From: Pseudoalteromonas aurantia
GTDB taxonomy: Bacteria; Pseudomonadota; Gammaproteobacteria; Enterobacterales; Alteromonadaceae
Assembly: GCF_005886875.1 (NCBI RefSeq)
Contig: NZ_PNBY01000018.1
Span: 40,781 to 104,780 of the forward strand
DNA: 64,000 bases
Direction of reading: 5' to 3'
Positions within the stretch are counted from its first letter, which is position 1; the number at the start of each line of letters is the position of its first letter. The position numbers were made by a program, and so were the translations under genes. The notes below the pieces were generated by a model that saw only the letters and a list, made by a program, of their open reading frames with translations, was not told the DNA's origin and made no database searches. This document shows, one piece after another, positions 27,146 to 39,661 of the stretch.

Positions 27146-27171
27146 AAACGCCCGCGATGAAGCGGGCGTTT
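27146..27171 (-). terminator. Rho-independent terminator of yidC
   Basis: Stem AAACGCCCGC / GCGGGCGTTT with a six-base loop, followed on the minus strand by TT-rich sequence. It lies 18 bases past the yidC stop. Confidence 0.9.
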
Positions 27172-27188
27172 GTTTGATCACTGAGTAA

Positions 27189-28829
27189 TTATCTTACTTT
27201 CAGACCTTTCTTTTCCATTCCGCGGTAGATGATCAGCATCTGTGCGATGGTGATCAGGTTTGATACTAACCAGTATAAAACGAGACCTGATGGGAAAGGG
27301 AAGATTAAGAAGAATATGGTAAATACCACAGGCATATACGTCATCATCTTTTGCTGCATTGGATCTGTGACTGTCATCGGTTGCAGCTTTTGCGTTAGAA
27401 ACATACTCGCACCAAATAAGATTGGTAGAACGTAGTAAGGGTCTGCTGCTGATAAGTCAGTAAGCCAGAACATGAATTCAGCGTGACGTAGTTCAGTTGA
27501 CTCTAAGAATACATAGAACAATGCTAAGAAAATTGGCATCTGTAGTAATAGAGGTAAACAGCCACCCATTGGGTTCACTTTCTCTTTACGGTATAACTCC
27601 ATTGTTGCTTGACCAAACTTCTGGCGGTCATCGCCGTAACGCTCTTTTAATGCCTGCATTTTTGGCTGTAGCATGCGCATTTTAGCCATTGACGTGTATT
27701 GTGCTTTGGTTAATGGGTAAAGTGCTGATTTCACCAAAATAGTAATCGCGATTATAGCAAGACCCCAGTTCCCTATCAGGCCGTATAAGAACTTAAGCAA
27801 GATGAACAGCGGTTGAGAGATAAAGAATAACCAGCCATAGTCAACTGTTAAGTCTAGGTTATGGTGAATAGCTTCAAGTGCATCACCGTCTTTTGGACCC
27901 ATATAGTAGGTTGCCGAGAGATTTGCTGTACTATTTGCTTGTATGTTTACGGGTTCGCCTTTTAACCCCATAATACCTTGGCCATTACGAACTGCCGTAT
28001 AAATGGTGTTATTTGAATCTTGCGCTGGTACCCATGCACTTACAAAGTAGTGCTGAATAAAGGCGACATAGCCACCAAGTGTATTTTTATTTAGGTTTGC
28101 TTCCACCATGTCATCAAAGCTATATTTTTCATAAGGCTCTTCTGCGGTACCGTATGCAGTACCCAGGTAGGTTTGATCAACCATGCTGCCTTTGGCCTGA
28201 ATGGTACGCTTAACCTGAGTGTATAGCTGTACTTGCACTGGATCAGCGGTTGCGTTGTTAACGCTATATTCAAGGTTTACATCGTATTTGCCAGCTTTGA
28301 AGACATATGTTTTGGTAAACTCAACGCCTTTCGCATCAACAAACGTTAAAGGCACACGCAATTCATCACCATTTAATTGGTATTGCGTATTTGAGCTTGT
28401 ATATACAGGGCGGCCATCTTGTGAGGCATCTGGGCCGTTTAAGCCAATTAAGCCACTTTGCGAGATATATTGCTTACCTTCAAACTCACCCAGAAGTAAA
28501 TATGGGTCTTCACTGCCATGCGTTTCAGCATGCTTTAGAAGTTTGGCTTCAACAATATCACCACCTTTGGTATCAATTTGTACAGCTAAAACGTCAGTCG
28601 TTACTGTGATCACCGAACGGATCGCTTTAGTTGCAGCCATTGGCACATCGCCTTGACTTGATACGGGCACATCATTTTGTGACGTAGCCGATGGTGTATT
28701 TTGGGTAGTTACTTGTGTTGTGGCACTGGTATCGATTTTTGGTTGGTTATAGTCATTATTCCACTCTTGGAACAATAAATACGACACAAGCAATAAACCG
28801 ATAAATAAAAACGTGCGTTGTGATTCCAT
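27189..28829 (-). CDS. yidC: Membrane protein insertase YidC
   Basis: Inserts and folds inner-membrane proteins, alone or with SecYEG. The N-terminal helix MESQRTFLFIGLLLVSYLLF is followed by a Thr/Gln/Ser-rich linker, a large periplasmic beta-sandwich domain (about 60-330), and five C-terminal helices including WGLAIIAITILVKSALYPL, with the hydrophilic-groove Arg equivalent near LTKAQYTSMAKMR, MGGCLPLLLQMPIFLALFY and GLVLYWLVSNLITI. The length of 546 matches E. coli (548). It lies eight bases from yidD; mnmE, its usual downstream neighbour, is displaced. Confidence 0.98.
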   Translation of the reverse strand: MESQRTFLFIGLLLVSYLLFQEWNNDYNQPKIDTSATTQVTTQNTPSATSQNDVPVSSQGDVPMAATKAIRSVITVTTDVLAVQIDTKGGDIVEAKLLKHAETHGSEDPYLLLGEFEGKQYISQSGLIGLNGPDASQDGRPVYTSSNTQYQLNGDELRVPLTFVDAKGVEFTKTYVFKAGKYDVNLEYSVNNATADPVQVQLYTQVKRTIQAKGSMVDQTYLGTAYGTAEEPYEKYSFDDMVEANLNKNTLGGYVAFIQHYFVSAWVPAQDSNNTIYTAVRNGQGIMGLKGEPVNIQANSTANLSATYYMGPKDGDALEAIHHNLDLTVDYGWLFFISQPLFILLKFLYGLIGNWGLAIIAITILVKSALYPLTKAQYTSMAKMRMLQPKMQALKERYGDDRQKFGQATMELYRKEKVNPMGGCLPLLLQMPIFLALFYVFLESTELRHAEFMFWLTDLSAADPYYVLPILFGASMFLTQKLQPMTVTDPMQQKMMTYMPVVFTIFFLIFPFPSGLVLYWLVSNLITIAQMLIIYRGMEKKGLKVR

Positions 28830-28837
28830 AACAGCTC

Positions 28838-29131
28838 TTATTTCTCGTGTTGATGTTTAACTTGGGTTGATTTCTCAGGTACGGGGTCATCCCCGCCTGC
28901 ACTTAAAGGGTGACATTTTAATATGCGTTTGACCGCTAACCAACTCCCTTTTAGCAAACCATGGCAATTAATTGCTTGTATGGCATAACTTGAGCAAGTT
29001 GGATTAAAACGACAATGTGGACCTAGCAGAGGACTAATAAAGTGTTGGTAACCTTTAATCAAAAATATAAAGGTGTGCTTTGGAGCACTGAGTAATACGG
29101 TGAACCAAGGCTTGAGCACTTTAATTATCAT
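28838..29131 (-). CDS. yidD: Membrane protein insertion efficiency factor YidD
   Basis: Small basic protein between rnpA and yidC thought to assist membrane insertion. The family signature [18 protein letters not shown] with its Cys residues, then [24 protein letters not shown], is nearly unchanged from E. coli. I use the ATG at 29131 (97 residues); an in-frame TTG at 29152 would add seven residues. Neither has a strong ribosome site, suggesting coupling to rnpA. Confidence 0.93.
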   Translation of the reverse strand: MIIKVLKPWFTVLLSAPKHTFIFLIKGYQHFISPLLGPHCRFNPTCSSYAIQAINCHGLLKGSWLAVKRILKCHPLSAGGDDPVPEKSTQVKHQHEK

Positions 29132-29189
29132 TGCCACACTATTAATGTTCAAAAGGTGAGCTAAAGATACCCTAAATCAAGGGTTAAAG

Positions 29190-29639
29190 CTATGAACGGG
29201 GTGTATTATCGCGCTTTTGCTGCGTGTTTGCTTTTTTTACATTCTTTACTGGGCGCTTTTTAAACGGTTTAGGCTTGGGCGCGCCAGGTTTACAACGTTC
29301 ATTGAGTTTTCGCCACATCTTATTAAGCTGTTGCGTTAACTCTGCATTACTTTGTTCATCAACACCGCTTTTAACCATTAATACAATATCAATGTTATCG
29401 AGCTTGTGTTGATTTAAACGAAAACTTTCGCGAGCAAGTCGTTTAATGCGATTACGTTGGCAAGCCAGTTTACAGCGCTTTTTAGCAACAGTGAGACCGA
29501 GACGAGGACGTCCAATATCATTTGGCTTAGCTAGAAGAGTAAAATAAGGGGTTGCTGCGCGAGCAGGTTCTTGGAATATTCGAGAGTAATGCGAGGGAGT
29601 TAACAGACGTAACTCCCTGCCAAAGCTAAAGCTTTCCAC
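29190..29639 (-). CDS. rnpA: Ribonuclease P protein component
   Basis: Basic protein subunit of RNase P, which matures tRNA 5' ends. GRELRLLTPSHYSRIFQ is followed by GLTVAKKRCKLACQRNRIKRLARESFR, the RNR signature that binds RNase P RNA. It starts with GTG at 29639, five bases after the rpmH stop. The protein is 149 residues, about 30 longer than E. coli RnpA, because of a Lys/Pro/Arg-rich C-terminal tail (KPKPFKKRPVKNVKK) that probably adds RNA contacts. Confidence 0.95.
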   Translation of the reverse strand: MESFSFGRELRLLTPSHYSRIFQEPARAATPYFTLLAKPNDIGRPRLGLTVAKKRCKLACQRNRIKRLARESFRLNQHKLDNIDIVLMVKSGVDEQSNAELTQQLNKMWRKLNERCKPGAPKPKPFKKRPVKNVKKANTQQKRDNTPRS

Positions 29640-29644
29640 CTATA

Positions 29645-29779
29645 TTAAGCAGAAAGTACTTTACGGCCTTTAGCACGGCGACGTGCTAGTACTTTACGGC
29701 CATTTACAGTTGCCATGCGAGCACGGAAGCCGTGAGCACGTTTGCGTTTAAGAACGCTAGGTTGAAAAGTTCTTTTCAT
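29645..29779 (-). CDS. rpmH: 50S ribosomal protein L34
   Basis: Forty-four codons read [18 protein letters not shown] then [20 protein letters not shown] and end RKVLSA, the standard L34 sequence. It is first in the rpmH-rnpA-yidD-yidC operon and divergent from dnaA. A promoter with TTGACT, 17 bases, TACTAT lies 80-110 bases upstream. Confidence 0.98.
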
Positions 29780-29859
29780 AACATTTCCGTCCGATCGGTT
29801 AAGTTTAAAACATCCTATGCAGGTCGCGATCCTGGCACAGGTGCCATTGCGAGCGCGAG

Positions 29860-29888
29860 ATAGTAATGCCCATAGCTGAGAAAGTCAA
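29860..29888 (-). promoter_or_regulatory. Sigma70-type promoter of rpmH-rnpA
   Basis: On the minus strand, TTGACT (29888-29883) is followed after 17 bases by TACTAT (29865-29860). The spacing and match are good, and it is placed properly for the ribosomal protein operon. Confidence 0.6.
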
Positions 29889-29984
29889 TAACAATCTCAG
29901 ACGCTGGTGCTTTTTTAGCTAATAACCTAGTAGCGGGCTACATAGCTATTAGTAGTCGCTATTATATAGAGCTGCCGCATTATA

Positions 29985-30250
29985 AAGGTGATCTTTCGAT
30001 CACACCAGCAGATCTCGATCGATCTGATCTAATTGAAGTTTTCCACAGGTCATGGGGGGAATATGGCAAAAACCTTGGGAAAACTAAAAATGATCGTAAA
30101 TTAGCAGTGAGATCTTGTCGGTTTTTTGCTATGATCTAACTCTTGGATCTAAAATAAAAGCTTAATTAAAACAGTTATTTAATATTTTTTATCAACAGGA
30201 TCCACCTTTTTTGAAAAGTCAATATTGAAGTTGTGGATAAGATCCATTCA
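29985..30250 (+). promoter_or_regulatory. dnaA control region: DnaA boxes and dense GATC sites
   Basis: Upstream of dnaA there is an exact DnaA box TGTGGATAA at 30232-30240 and a near match TTTTCCACA at 30039-30047. Six GATC sites lie within 40 bases (29990-30029), with more at 30092, 30111, 30132, 30146, 30199 and 30241. This fits DnaA autorepression and SeqA/Dam timing of dnaA transcription as known in E. coli. Confidence 0.75.
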
Positions 30251-30357
30251 TAATACTCGGCTTCCATTATTAATTTAATGATAATAAACGAAAATTTCTG
30301 GGTGAATTTAGACCTTTATTGGTGCCCGGGAATATTAACTGTGTATTGGAGTTCAGC

Positions 30358-31752
30358 GTGTATCTGTCGGTTTGGCAAAGTTGTTTATATGTGTTGCAAG
30401 ATGAACTGCCATCTCAGCAATTTAGTATGTGGGTTAGACCACTACAAGCAGAAAGTACCGATGATACCTTAACGATTTATGCGCCTAACCGGTTTGTATT
30501 GGATTGGGTGAGAGAAAAGTATTTAAATCGTATTAATGAATTACTGATTGAGATTTGTGGTGATGAAGCACCCAAATTGCATTTTGATGTGGGTAGCAAA
30601 CCTATTTTGGGTCAACAGCCAAGTGCTGATAGCCAACAAGCACCGGTCGTCAGTGCACAACCTGCAGCCAGCGCGCAGAATGTTGCCGCACCAGTAATTG
30701 AAAAGGTTGAGCCTGCACCAAAGTCAGCGTATCGCCCTAATATCAAAGAGAATTATACTTTTGATAATTTTGTTGAAGGTAAGTCAAACCAATTAGCGAA
30801 AGCCGCAGCGACTCAGGTGTCTGATAATCCTGGTTCAGCATTTAATCCTGTGTTTATTTATGGCGGGACGGGCTTAGGTAAAACACATTTGTTGCATGCT
30901 GTTGGTAATGGCATTTTAGCAAAAAAGCCAGACGCGAAAATTGTCTATATGCACTCAGAACGTTTTGTGCAAGACATGGTAAAGGCATTACAAAATAATG
31001 CGATAGAAGAATTTAAACGGTATTACCGTAGTGTTGACGCGTTAATGATCGATGACATTCAATTTTTTGCTAATAAAGAGCGGTCACAAGAAGAATTCTT
31101 TCATACCTTTAATGCATTGCTTGAAGGTAATCAGCAGATTATTTTGACATCAGATCGTTACCCTAAAGAAATCGAAGGGGTAGAAGACCGTCTTAAATCT
31201 CGCTTTGGTTGGGGTTTAACGATTGCAATTGAGCCGCCTGAATTGGAAACACGCGTAGCGATTTTAATGAAGAAGGCCCAGCAAAGTAATATAAACTTGC
31301 CCCATGAAGTAGCATTTTTTATTGCGAAAAAATTACGCTCGAATGTACGTGAATTAGAAGGGGCGTTAAACCGAGTTATTGCCAATGCAAACTTTACCGG
31401 TCGACCAATTTCTATCGACTTCGTAAAAGAAGCGCTGCGTGATTTATTGGCGTTACAAGACAAACTGGTAACGATTGATAATATTCAGCGTACTGTTGCA
31501 GAATATTATCGTATCCGTGTGTCTGACTTATTATCAAAGCGCCGTAGTCGGTCAGTGGCACGTCCGCGCCAAGTAGCAATGGCGTTATCAAAAGAATTAA
31601 CAAATCATAGTTTGCCAGAAATTGGCGATGCGTTTGGTGGTCGAGATCATACAACTGTGTTGCATGCATGTCGTAAAGTGAAGGCACTTCGTGATGAATC
31701 ACACGAAGTAAAAGAAGATTATCAAAATTTGATCAGAACATTGTCGTCTTAA
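30358..31752 (+). CDS. dnaA: Chromosomal replication initiator DnaA
   Basis: AAA+ initiator that binds DnaA boxes and melts oriC. Domain I starts [18 protein letters not shown], domain II is an Ala/Gln/Pro-rich linker (about 85-125), domain III has Walker [12 protein letters not shown] and Walker [10 protein letters not shown], and domain IV ends with the DnaA-box-binding segment [13 protein letters not shown] choose the GTG at 30358 because GGAG sits six bases upstream and the alignment with E. coli begins there, giving 464 residues (E. coli 467); the reading from 30319 would add 13 unaligned residues. It is followed by dnaN. Confidence 0.97.
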   Translation: MYLSVWQSCLYVLQDELPSQQFSMWVRPLQAESTDDTLTIYAPNRFVLDWVREKYLNRINELLIEICGDEAPKLHFDVGSKPILGQQPSADSQQAPVVSAQPAASAQNVAAPVIEKVEPAPKSAYRPNIKENYTFDNFVEGKSNQLAKAAATQVSDNPGSAFNPVFIYGGTGLGKTHLLHAVGNGILAKKPDAKIVYMHSERFVQDMVKALQNNAIEEFKRYYRSVDALMIDDIQFFANKERSQEEFFHTFNALLEGNQQIILTSDRYPKEIEGVEDRLKSRFGWGLTIAIEPPELETRVAILMKKAQQSNINLPHEVAFFIAKKLRSNVRELEGALNRVIANANFTGRPISIDFVKEALRDLLALQDKLVTIDNIQRTVAEYYRIRVSDLLSKRRSRSVARPRQVAMALSKELTNHSLPEIGDAFGGRDHTTVLHACRKVKALRDESHEVKEDYQNLIRTLSS

Positions 31753-31767
31753 GGGCTCGTTTTTATT

Positions 31768-32871
31768 ATGCAAATAACCATTTCAAGAGAGCAGTTTTTA
31801 AAACCGTTAACACAGGTTTCCGGTGCGATAGAACGCAAACATACTCTGCCTATTTTATCTAATGTATTACTCGAAATTAAAGACGGTACGTTAGCGATGA
31901 CAGGAACCGATTTGGAAATTGAGTTGGTGGCGGCTGTAAAATTGGAAGGGGCAGTGAGTGATGCTAAAATTACACTGCCCGCGAAAAAGCTATTAGATAT
32001 TTGTAAGAGTTTACCAGATAGTTCTGAAATTAAACTGGCAAGCCAAGAACATCAATTGTTGCTCACAAGCGGTAAAAGTCGCTTCTCGTTAACGACATTG
32101 GCTGCGGAAGACTTTCCTAATCTAGAGCAGTGGGAGGGTGAAGTCGAATTTCAACTAACCCGTTTGGAGTTACGCAAGCTGCTAGAAAGTACGCATTTCT
32201 CAATGGCGAATCAAGATGTACGCTATTACTTAAACGGCATGTCGTTTGAAGTGGATAACAGTGAAATTAAAACTGTGGCCACAGATGGACACCGGTTAGC
32301 GATTGCGCAGAAGAAAATATCTGAATCTGTTGATATGCAGCGTCAGCTTATTATTCCGCGCAAGGGCGTACAGGAAATAATGCGGTTATTACCGGCAGAT
32401 GACGAGCTGTTAAGTATTCAGTTTGGCGCAAACCATGTTCGTATCATCGATACCGAGTTTACTTTTACCAGTAAACTGGTTGACGGTCGTTTTCCCGATT
32501 ATAGACGTGTATTACCACGAGGTGGTGATAAGTTAGTGACGGCCAATCGAGAGTGGTTACGCAGTGCTTTTCAGCGTGTGTCTATTTTATCTAATGAGAA
32601 ATTTCGTGGTGTACGGTTAAATTTATCTAGTGGATTATTAAAGATCAGTGCCAATAACCCAGAGCAAGAGCAAGCCGAAGAAGTGGTTGAAGTGGGTTAT
32701 GAAGGAGATGATTTAGAAATTGGCTTTAATGTGTCATATGTACTGGATGTGTTAAATACACTCAAAACGGAAGACGTGCAGTTTACTTTAGCTGATTCTA
32801 ATAGCAGTGCGTTAATTGAAGGTGCTGGTGATGATGAAGCGATGTATGTTGTGATGCCAATGCGTTTATAA
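31768..32871 (+). CDS. dnaN: DNA polymerase III beta sliding clamp
   Basis: Ring-shaped processivity clamp of the replicative polymerase. It is 367 residues (E. coli 366) in three repeated clamp domains; the C terminus ends with VVMPMRL, the conserved VMPMRL tail lining the partner-binding pocket. It begins 15 bases after dnaA and its stop is one base from recF. Confidence 0.98.
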   Translation: MQITISREQFLKPLTQVSGAIERKHTLPILSNVLLEIKDGTLAMTGTDLEIELVAAVKLEGAVSDAKITLPAKKLLDICKSLPDSSEIKLASQEHQLLLTSGKSRFSLTTLAAEDFPNLEQWEGEVEFQLTRLELRKLLESTHFSMANQDVRYYLNGMSFEVDNSEIKTVATDGHRLAIAQKKISESVDMQRQLIIPRKGVQEIMRLLPADDELLSIQFGANHVRIIDTEFTFTSKLVDGRFPDYRRVLPRGGDKLVTANREWLRSAFQRVSILSNEKFRGVRLNLSSGLLKISANNPEQEQAEEVVEVGYEGDDLEIGFNVSYVLDVLNTLKTEDVQFTLADSNSSALIEGAGDDEAMYVVMPMRL

Positions 32872-32872
32872 A

Positions 32873-33961
32873 ATGAGTCTTACCCACTTAAGCCTCGGTG
32901 ACTTTCGCAACATCGAGGCGATTTCTTTAGAACCCAGCCCCGACATAAATGTCATCATTGGCGCTAACGGCAGCGGTAAAACAAGTCTGTTAGAAGCCAT
33001 ATATTTTCTTTCTCACGGCAAGTCCTTTCGTACTAATAAGCATAAATTGTTGATCCGTCATGAACAGACTCGGTGTGCTGTTCATGCAAAAAAACAGCAT
33101 CTTAGCTTGTCTATACCAGTTGGAATCGGTAAAGACACGTCAGGCGAAACCTCTTTACGGATCCAAGGGCAGTCTAGTCGAAAGGTCTCTGAACTTGCTC
33201 AGTTGATCCCAGTTCAAGTGATCACACCAGAAAGTTATGATTTGTTTTTTGGTGGTCCCAAAGAGCGCAGAAAGTTTATGGATTTAGGTGTGTTCCACGT
33301 GGAACATGAGTTTTTTCAAGAGTGGAAAGATTTCAATAAAGTACTCAAACAGCGTAATGCGCTGTTAAAGTTACGGCCCAATAACTATGCTGAACAAATT
33401 CAATATTGGGATAAAGAGTTTGTTCGATTAGCTGAGAAAATAAATAAACACCGAGAAGAGTATATAAGTAGGTTTACCGCCCATTTTTTTGATAAAATAG
33501 TTAACAAAATACCCGTATTCTCAGGGCTTGAATTGCGCTATGATGAAGGGTGGAAAGAAAGCTTAGCTGATGCGCTGAAACACCAGTTTCAGCGTGATAC
33601 AAAGCTTGGCTATACAAGTAAAGGGCCGCATAAAGCTGACTTCAGCTTTTATATACATGGCCATAGTGTTGAAAGTATTTTATCTCGGGGTCAATTGAAG
33701 CTCCTTCTGTATGCATTGAAAATTGCGCAGAATAGTTTAATTGAATCTGAAACCGATAAGCAGTCGATACTGCTTATCGACGACTTACCTTCAGAGTTAG
33801 GTGAAGAAACAATGCAGCATGTGTCTGTATTATTGTCGCAGTGTCAGTCTCAGCTGTTCATTACTGCAATTACCGCTGAAAGTATTTCTGCTGTCGTGGA
33901 ACCGATGAAACGTGAACTACGAATGTTCCACGTGAAACATGGCAGTTTAATAACAAAATAA
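32873..33961 (+). CDS. recF: DNA replication and repair protein RecF
   Basis: SMC-like ATPase acting with RecO and RecR to load RecA at gaps. Walker A is GANGSGKTSLLEAI near residues 32-45, the signature region is LSRGQLKLLLYALKIAQ and Walker B is ILLIDDLPSELGE. The length is 362 (E. coli 357). The gene carries two ParB-binding parS sequences, one internal and one at its 3' end, so its coding sequence is under additional constraint there. The stop directly abuts the gyrB leader. Confidence 0.96.
   Translation: MSLTHLSLGDFRNIEAISLEPSPDINVIIGANGSGKTSLLEAIYFLSHGKSFRTNKHKLLIRHEQTRCAVHAKKQHLSLSIPVGIGKDTSGETSLRIQGQSSRKVSELAQLIPVQVITPESYDLFFGGPKERRKFMDLGVFHVEHEFFQEWKDFNKVLKQRNALLKLRPNNYAEQIQYWDKEFVRLAEKINKHREEYISRFTAHFFDKIVNKIPVFSGLELRYDEGWKESLADALKHQFQRDTKLGYTSKGPHKADFSFYIHGHSVESILSRGQLKLLLYALKIAQNSLIESETDKQSILLIDDLPSELGEETMQHVSVLLSQCQSQLFITAITAESISAVVEPMKRELRMFHVKHGSLITK
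33291..33306. promoter_or_regulatory. parS site (ParB binding), internal to recF
   Basis: Perfect 16-base palindrome TGTTCCACGTGGAACA, matching the widely conserved bacterial parS consensus. It is about 27 kb from oriC in this window and 29 kb from parB. Confidence 0.9.
33924..33939. promoter_or_regulatory. parS site (ParB binding), 3' end of recF
   Basis: TGTTCCACGTGAAACA, the reverse complement of the classical parS sequence TGTTTCACGTGGAACA. It is 617 bases from the first site, in the same gene. Confidence 0.92.
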
Positions 33962-36397
<2,436 letters not shown>

Positions 36398-36417
36398 ATC
36401 TAAGTCATAAATAATTC

Positions 36418-36447
36418 AAAAAAAGGAGGGTTTTCCCTCCTTTTTTT
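36418..36447 (+). terminator. Rho-independent terminator of gyrB
   Basis: Stem AAAAAAAGGAGGG / CCCTCCTTTTTTT around TTTT, with a long T-run; 20 bases after the gyrB stop. Confidence 0.95.
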
Positions 36448-36584
36448 GTGTCTAACGCTTAAAACCATGCTGCGCTCGCGGTATACTGAGCATAATTTTA
36501 ACACATTTAAAACCCTTCACTGATGTAAGCCAAAACAGTGCAATACGGGTTTAGTCATGAACTAAATATATAATTAAGCCAACT

Positions 36585-37484
36585 ATGCAAAAATACGACG
36601 TTAAAACCTTTCAAGGTTTGATCCTGGCTTTACAGGATTACTGGGCACAGCAAGGCTGTATCATTGCTCAGCCTTTGGATATGGAAGTAGGTGCGGGTAC
36701 GTTTCATCCGCTTACATTTTTAAAATCGATTGGCCCAGAGCCAATGTCGAGTGCGTATGTACAGCCATGTCGTCGCCCAACCGATGGCCGTTATGGTGAA
36801 AATCCGAATCGACTACAGCACTACTACCAGTTCCAAGTTGTGTTAAAACCATCACCTGAAAATATTCAAGAACTATATCTAGGGTCATTAGAAGCCGTGG
36901 GTATTGATACACTAACCCATGAAGTACGCTTTGTTGAAGATAACTGGGAATCTCCGACACTCGGTGCATGGGGACTGGGTTGGGAAATTTGGCTTAATGG
37001 TATGGAAGTGACGCAGTTCACTTATTTCCAGCAAGTTGGTGGCATAGAATGTGCGCCTGTAACGGGTGAAATCACTTATGGTCTAGAACGTTTAGCCATG
37101 TATATACAAGGCGTAGATAGCATTTATGACCTCGTATGGACAGATGGTCCTATGGGTAAAGTGACCTATGGTGACGTATTCCATCAAAACGAAGTAGAGC
37201 AATCTAAGTATAACTTTGAATATGCCGATGTGGATGCGTTGTTTGCACAATTCGACCATTGTGAAAAAGAAAGTCAGAAGCTGATTGAAGCAAGTTTGCC
37301 ATTACCTGCATATGAGCAAGTCATGAAGGCATCACATGCTTTTAATTTATTGGATGCGCGTCATGCAATTTCTGTGACTGAACGTCAACGTTATATTTTA
37401 CGAGTACGTGCTTTGTCTAAAGCCTGTGCACAAGCATATTATGATGCACGTGAAGCCCTTGGTTTCCCGCTTTGTAAGGATTAA
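36585..37484 (+). CDS. glyQ: Glycyl-tRNA synthetase alpha subunit
   Basis: Catalytic class II subunit of the alpha2beta2 glycyl-tRNA synthetase. The start [20 protein letters not shown] and motifs [33 protein letters not shown] and [11 protein letters not shown] are near-identical to E. coli. It is 299 residues and is followed after three bases by glyS. Confidence 0.98.
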   Translation: MQKYDVKTFQGLILALQDYWAQQGCIIAQPLDMEVGAGTFHPLTFLKSIGPEPMSSAYVQPCRRPTDGRYGENPNRLQHYYQFQVVLKPSPENIQELYLGSLEAVGIDTLTHEVRFVEDNWESPTLGAWGLGWEIWLNGMEVTQFTYFQQVGGIECAPVTGEITYGLERLAMYIQGVDSIYDLVWTDGPMGKVTYGDVFHQNEVEQSKYNFEYADVDALFAQFDHCEKESQKLIEASLPLPAYEQVMKASHAFNLLDARHAISVTERQRYILRVRALSKACAQAYYDAREALGFPLCKD

Positions 37485-37487
37485 GCA

Positions 37488-39557
37488 ATGTCGACTGAAA
37501 ACTTATTAGTAGAAATTGGTACTGAAGAGTTACCACCTAAAGCACTGCGTAAGCTTGCACAAGCATTTGCTGACAACATGTCGGCAGAGTTAACGTCATT
37601 AGAGTTAAGCTTTCAATCAGTAAATTGGTACGCATCACCTCGTCGCTTGGGTGTACAAGTTTCAGCATTAGAAACACAACAACAAGATAAAGTCGTTGAG
37701 AAACGCGGTCCTGCGACTAAGGCTGCATTTGACGCAGAAGGTAATCCAACGAAAGCAGCTCAGGGTTGGGCGCGAGGGTGTGGTATTGACGTCAGTGAAG
37801 CAGAAACATTAGAAACGGATAAAGGTGCCTGGTTATTACATCGTGCGACCGTATCCGGAAAGCAATCTGTTGAACTACTGGCAGATGCAATTGCGAAAGC
37901 ATTAGCAAAACTACCGATTCCAAAGCCAATGCGCTGGGGAGCGAATAAAACACAATTTATTCGCCCAGTACATACCGTGGCCGCATTACTTGGTAGTACT
38001 CAAGTGACTGGTGAAGTGCTTGGTAAAGCTATTAGCAATGAACTGCAAGGTCACCGTTTCCATCATCCTGCGCGCGTTACTATCAAGCATGCGGATGACG
38101 CCTTTGACGTATTAAAAGGTGCCTACGTTATTGCTGATTATGATAAGCGTAAAAATTTAATTCGTGAGCAAATTGCAGCGGCAGCGAATGCCGTCAATGC
38201 ACAAGTTGCGATGGATGAAGATTTACTGGATGAAGTCACTTCGTTGGTTGAGTGGCCGGTGACGTTAACGGCATCATTTGAAGAAGCCTTTTTGGATGTA
38301 CCATCAGAAGCTCTGATCTACACCATGAAAGACGATCAAAAATACTTTCCGTTGTTAGATCAAGACGGCAACTTAATAAACAAGTTCTTGTTTGTGTCTA
38401 ACATTGAAAGTAAAGATCCAAAAGTGGTCATTGCAGGCAATGAGAAAGTCGTTCGCCCACGTTTAGCGGATGCGCAGTTCTTCTTTGAAACAGACAAAAA
38501 GAAAACACTTGAAAGCAGGTTAACGTCTTTAGAGTCAGTATTATTTCAAAAGCAGCTTGGTACGTTAAAAGATAAGTCTGAGCGTATTGCAGCTTTGGCT
38601 GGGTACATCGCAGAGCAAGTGGGTGCGGATAAGGCACTGGCAGAGCGTGCAGGCTTACTAAGTAAAACAGATTTAATGACTGAAATGGTCATGGAGTTTA
38701 CGGATGTACAGGGTGTAATGGGTATGCATTACGCACGTATTGATGGTGAAGCCGAAGAGGTTGCATTAGCACAGAACGAGCAATATATGCCACGTTTTGC
38801 CGGGGATGACTTACCATCAAATCCAATTAGCTATGCGGTGGCACTGGCAGATAAGTTCGATACACTTGTGGGTATTTTTGGTATTGGCCAAGCGCCAAAA
38901 GGTGACAAAGACCCATTTGCACTGCGTCGTGCTGCTATTGGTGCATTACGTATCATGGTTGAAAAAGAGTTAACATTAGACATTAACGACATTGTAGCGA
39001 AAGCAAAAACATTGTTTGGTGACAAGCTAAGTAACGATCAAGTTGCTGACGATGTACTTGAATTTATGCTCGGTCGTTTCCGTGCATGGTATCAAGATGA
39101 AGGCATTAGTGTTGATGTTATTCAAGCTGTATTGGTACGCAAGCCAACCGCTCCAATTGATTTTGATCGACGTGTGAAAGCGGTTAGTCACTTTAGAACG
39201 CTCGCTGAGGCGGACGCGTTGGCAGCAGCTAACAAGCGTGTGAATAACATTCTGGCGAAAAATAATGTTACCAGTGATGCGCAAGTCAATGAGGCATTGT
39301 TAGCTGAACCTGCGGAGCAAGTTTTGGCCCAGCAAGTGAGTGCGTTAACTGCCGAGCTAGCGCCTGTGTATGCGGCGGGTGATTATCAGCAAGCGCTAAG
39401 TCGCCTTGCAAGCCTACGTGAAGCCGTCGACAGCTTCTTTGATAATGTCATGGTTATGGCTGATGATGAAGCGGTTAAAAGCAATCGCTTAGCATTGTTA
39501 AGTCAGTTGAGTCGTTTATTCTTAAATACCGCAGATATCTCGGTATTACAAAAGTAA
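37488..39557 (+). CDS. glyS: Glycyl-tRNA synthetase beta subunit
   Basis: tRNA-binding partner of GlyQ. The start [20 protein letters not shown], the [20 protein letters not shown] segment, the HD-like region with [13 protein letters not shown] and [11 protein letters not shown], and a C-terminal DALR-type anticodon-binding domain support the call. It is 689 residues, the same size as E. coli. A terminator follows directly. Confidence 0.98.
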   Translation: MSTENLLVEIGTEELPPKALRKLAQAFADNMSAELTSLELSFQSVNWYASPRRLGVQVSALETQQQDKVVEKRGPATKAAFDAEGNPTKAAQGWARGCGIDVSEAETLETDKGAWLLHRATVSGKQSVELLADAIAKALAKLPIPKPMRWGANKTQFIRPVHTVAALLGSTQVTGEVLGKAISNELQGHRFHHPARVTIKHADDAFDVLKGAYVIADYDKRKNLIREQIAAAANAVNAQVAMDEDLLDEVTSLVEWPVTLTASFEEAFLDVPSEALIYTMKDDQKYFPLLDQDGNLINKFLFVSNIESKDPKVVIAGNEKVVRPRLADAQFFFETDKKKTLESRLTSLESVLFQKQLGTLKDKSERIAALAGYIAEQVGADKALAERAGLLSKTDLMTEMVMEFTDVQGVMGMHYARIDGEAEEVALAQNEQYMPRFAGDDLPSNPISYAVALADKFDTLVGIFGIGQAPKGDKDPFALRRAAIGALRIMVEKELTLDINDIVAKAKTLFGDKLSNDQVADDVLEFMLGRFRAWYQDEGISVDVIQAVLVRKPTAPIDFDRRVKAVSHFRTLAEADALAAANKRVNNILAKNNVTSDAQVNEALLAEPAEQVLAQQVSALTAELAPVYAAGDYQQALSRLASLREAVDSFFDNVMVMADDEAVKSNRLALLSQLSRLFLNTADISVLQK

Positions 39558-39572
39558 GTACTTAGTCACGTT

Positions 39573-39599
39573 AAAAGCCAGCCCAGAGCTGGCTTTTTT
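39573..39599 (+). terminator. Rho-independent terminator of glyQS
   Basis: Stem AAAAGCCAGC / GCTGGCTTTT with a five-base loop and a T-run, 16 bases after the glyS stop. Confidence 0.92.
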
Positions 39600-39661
39600 A
39601 TTATTAGGTAACGATTGATATGGTTACCGATGGCGAATAATACATATAGGGTAGTTGTATA

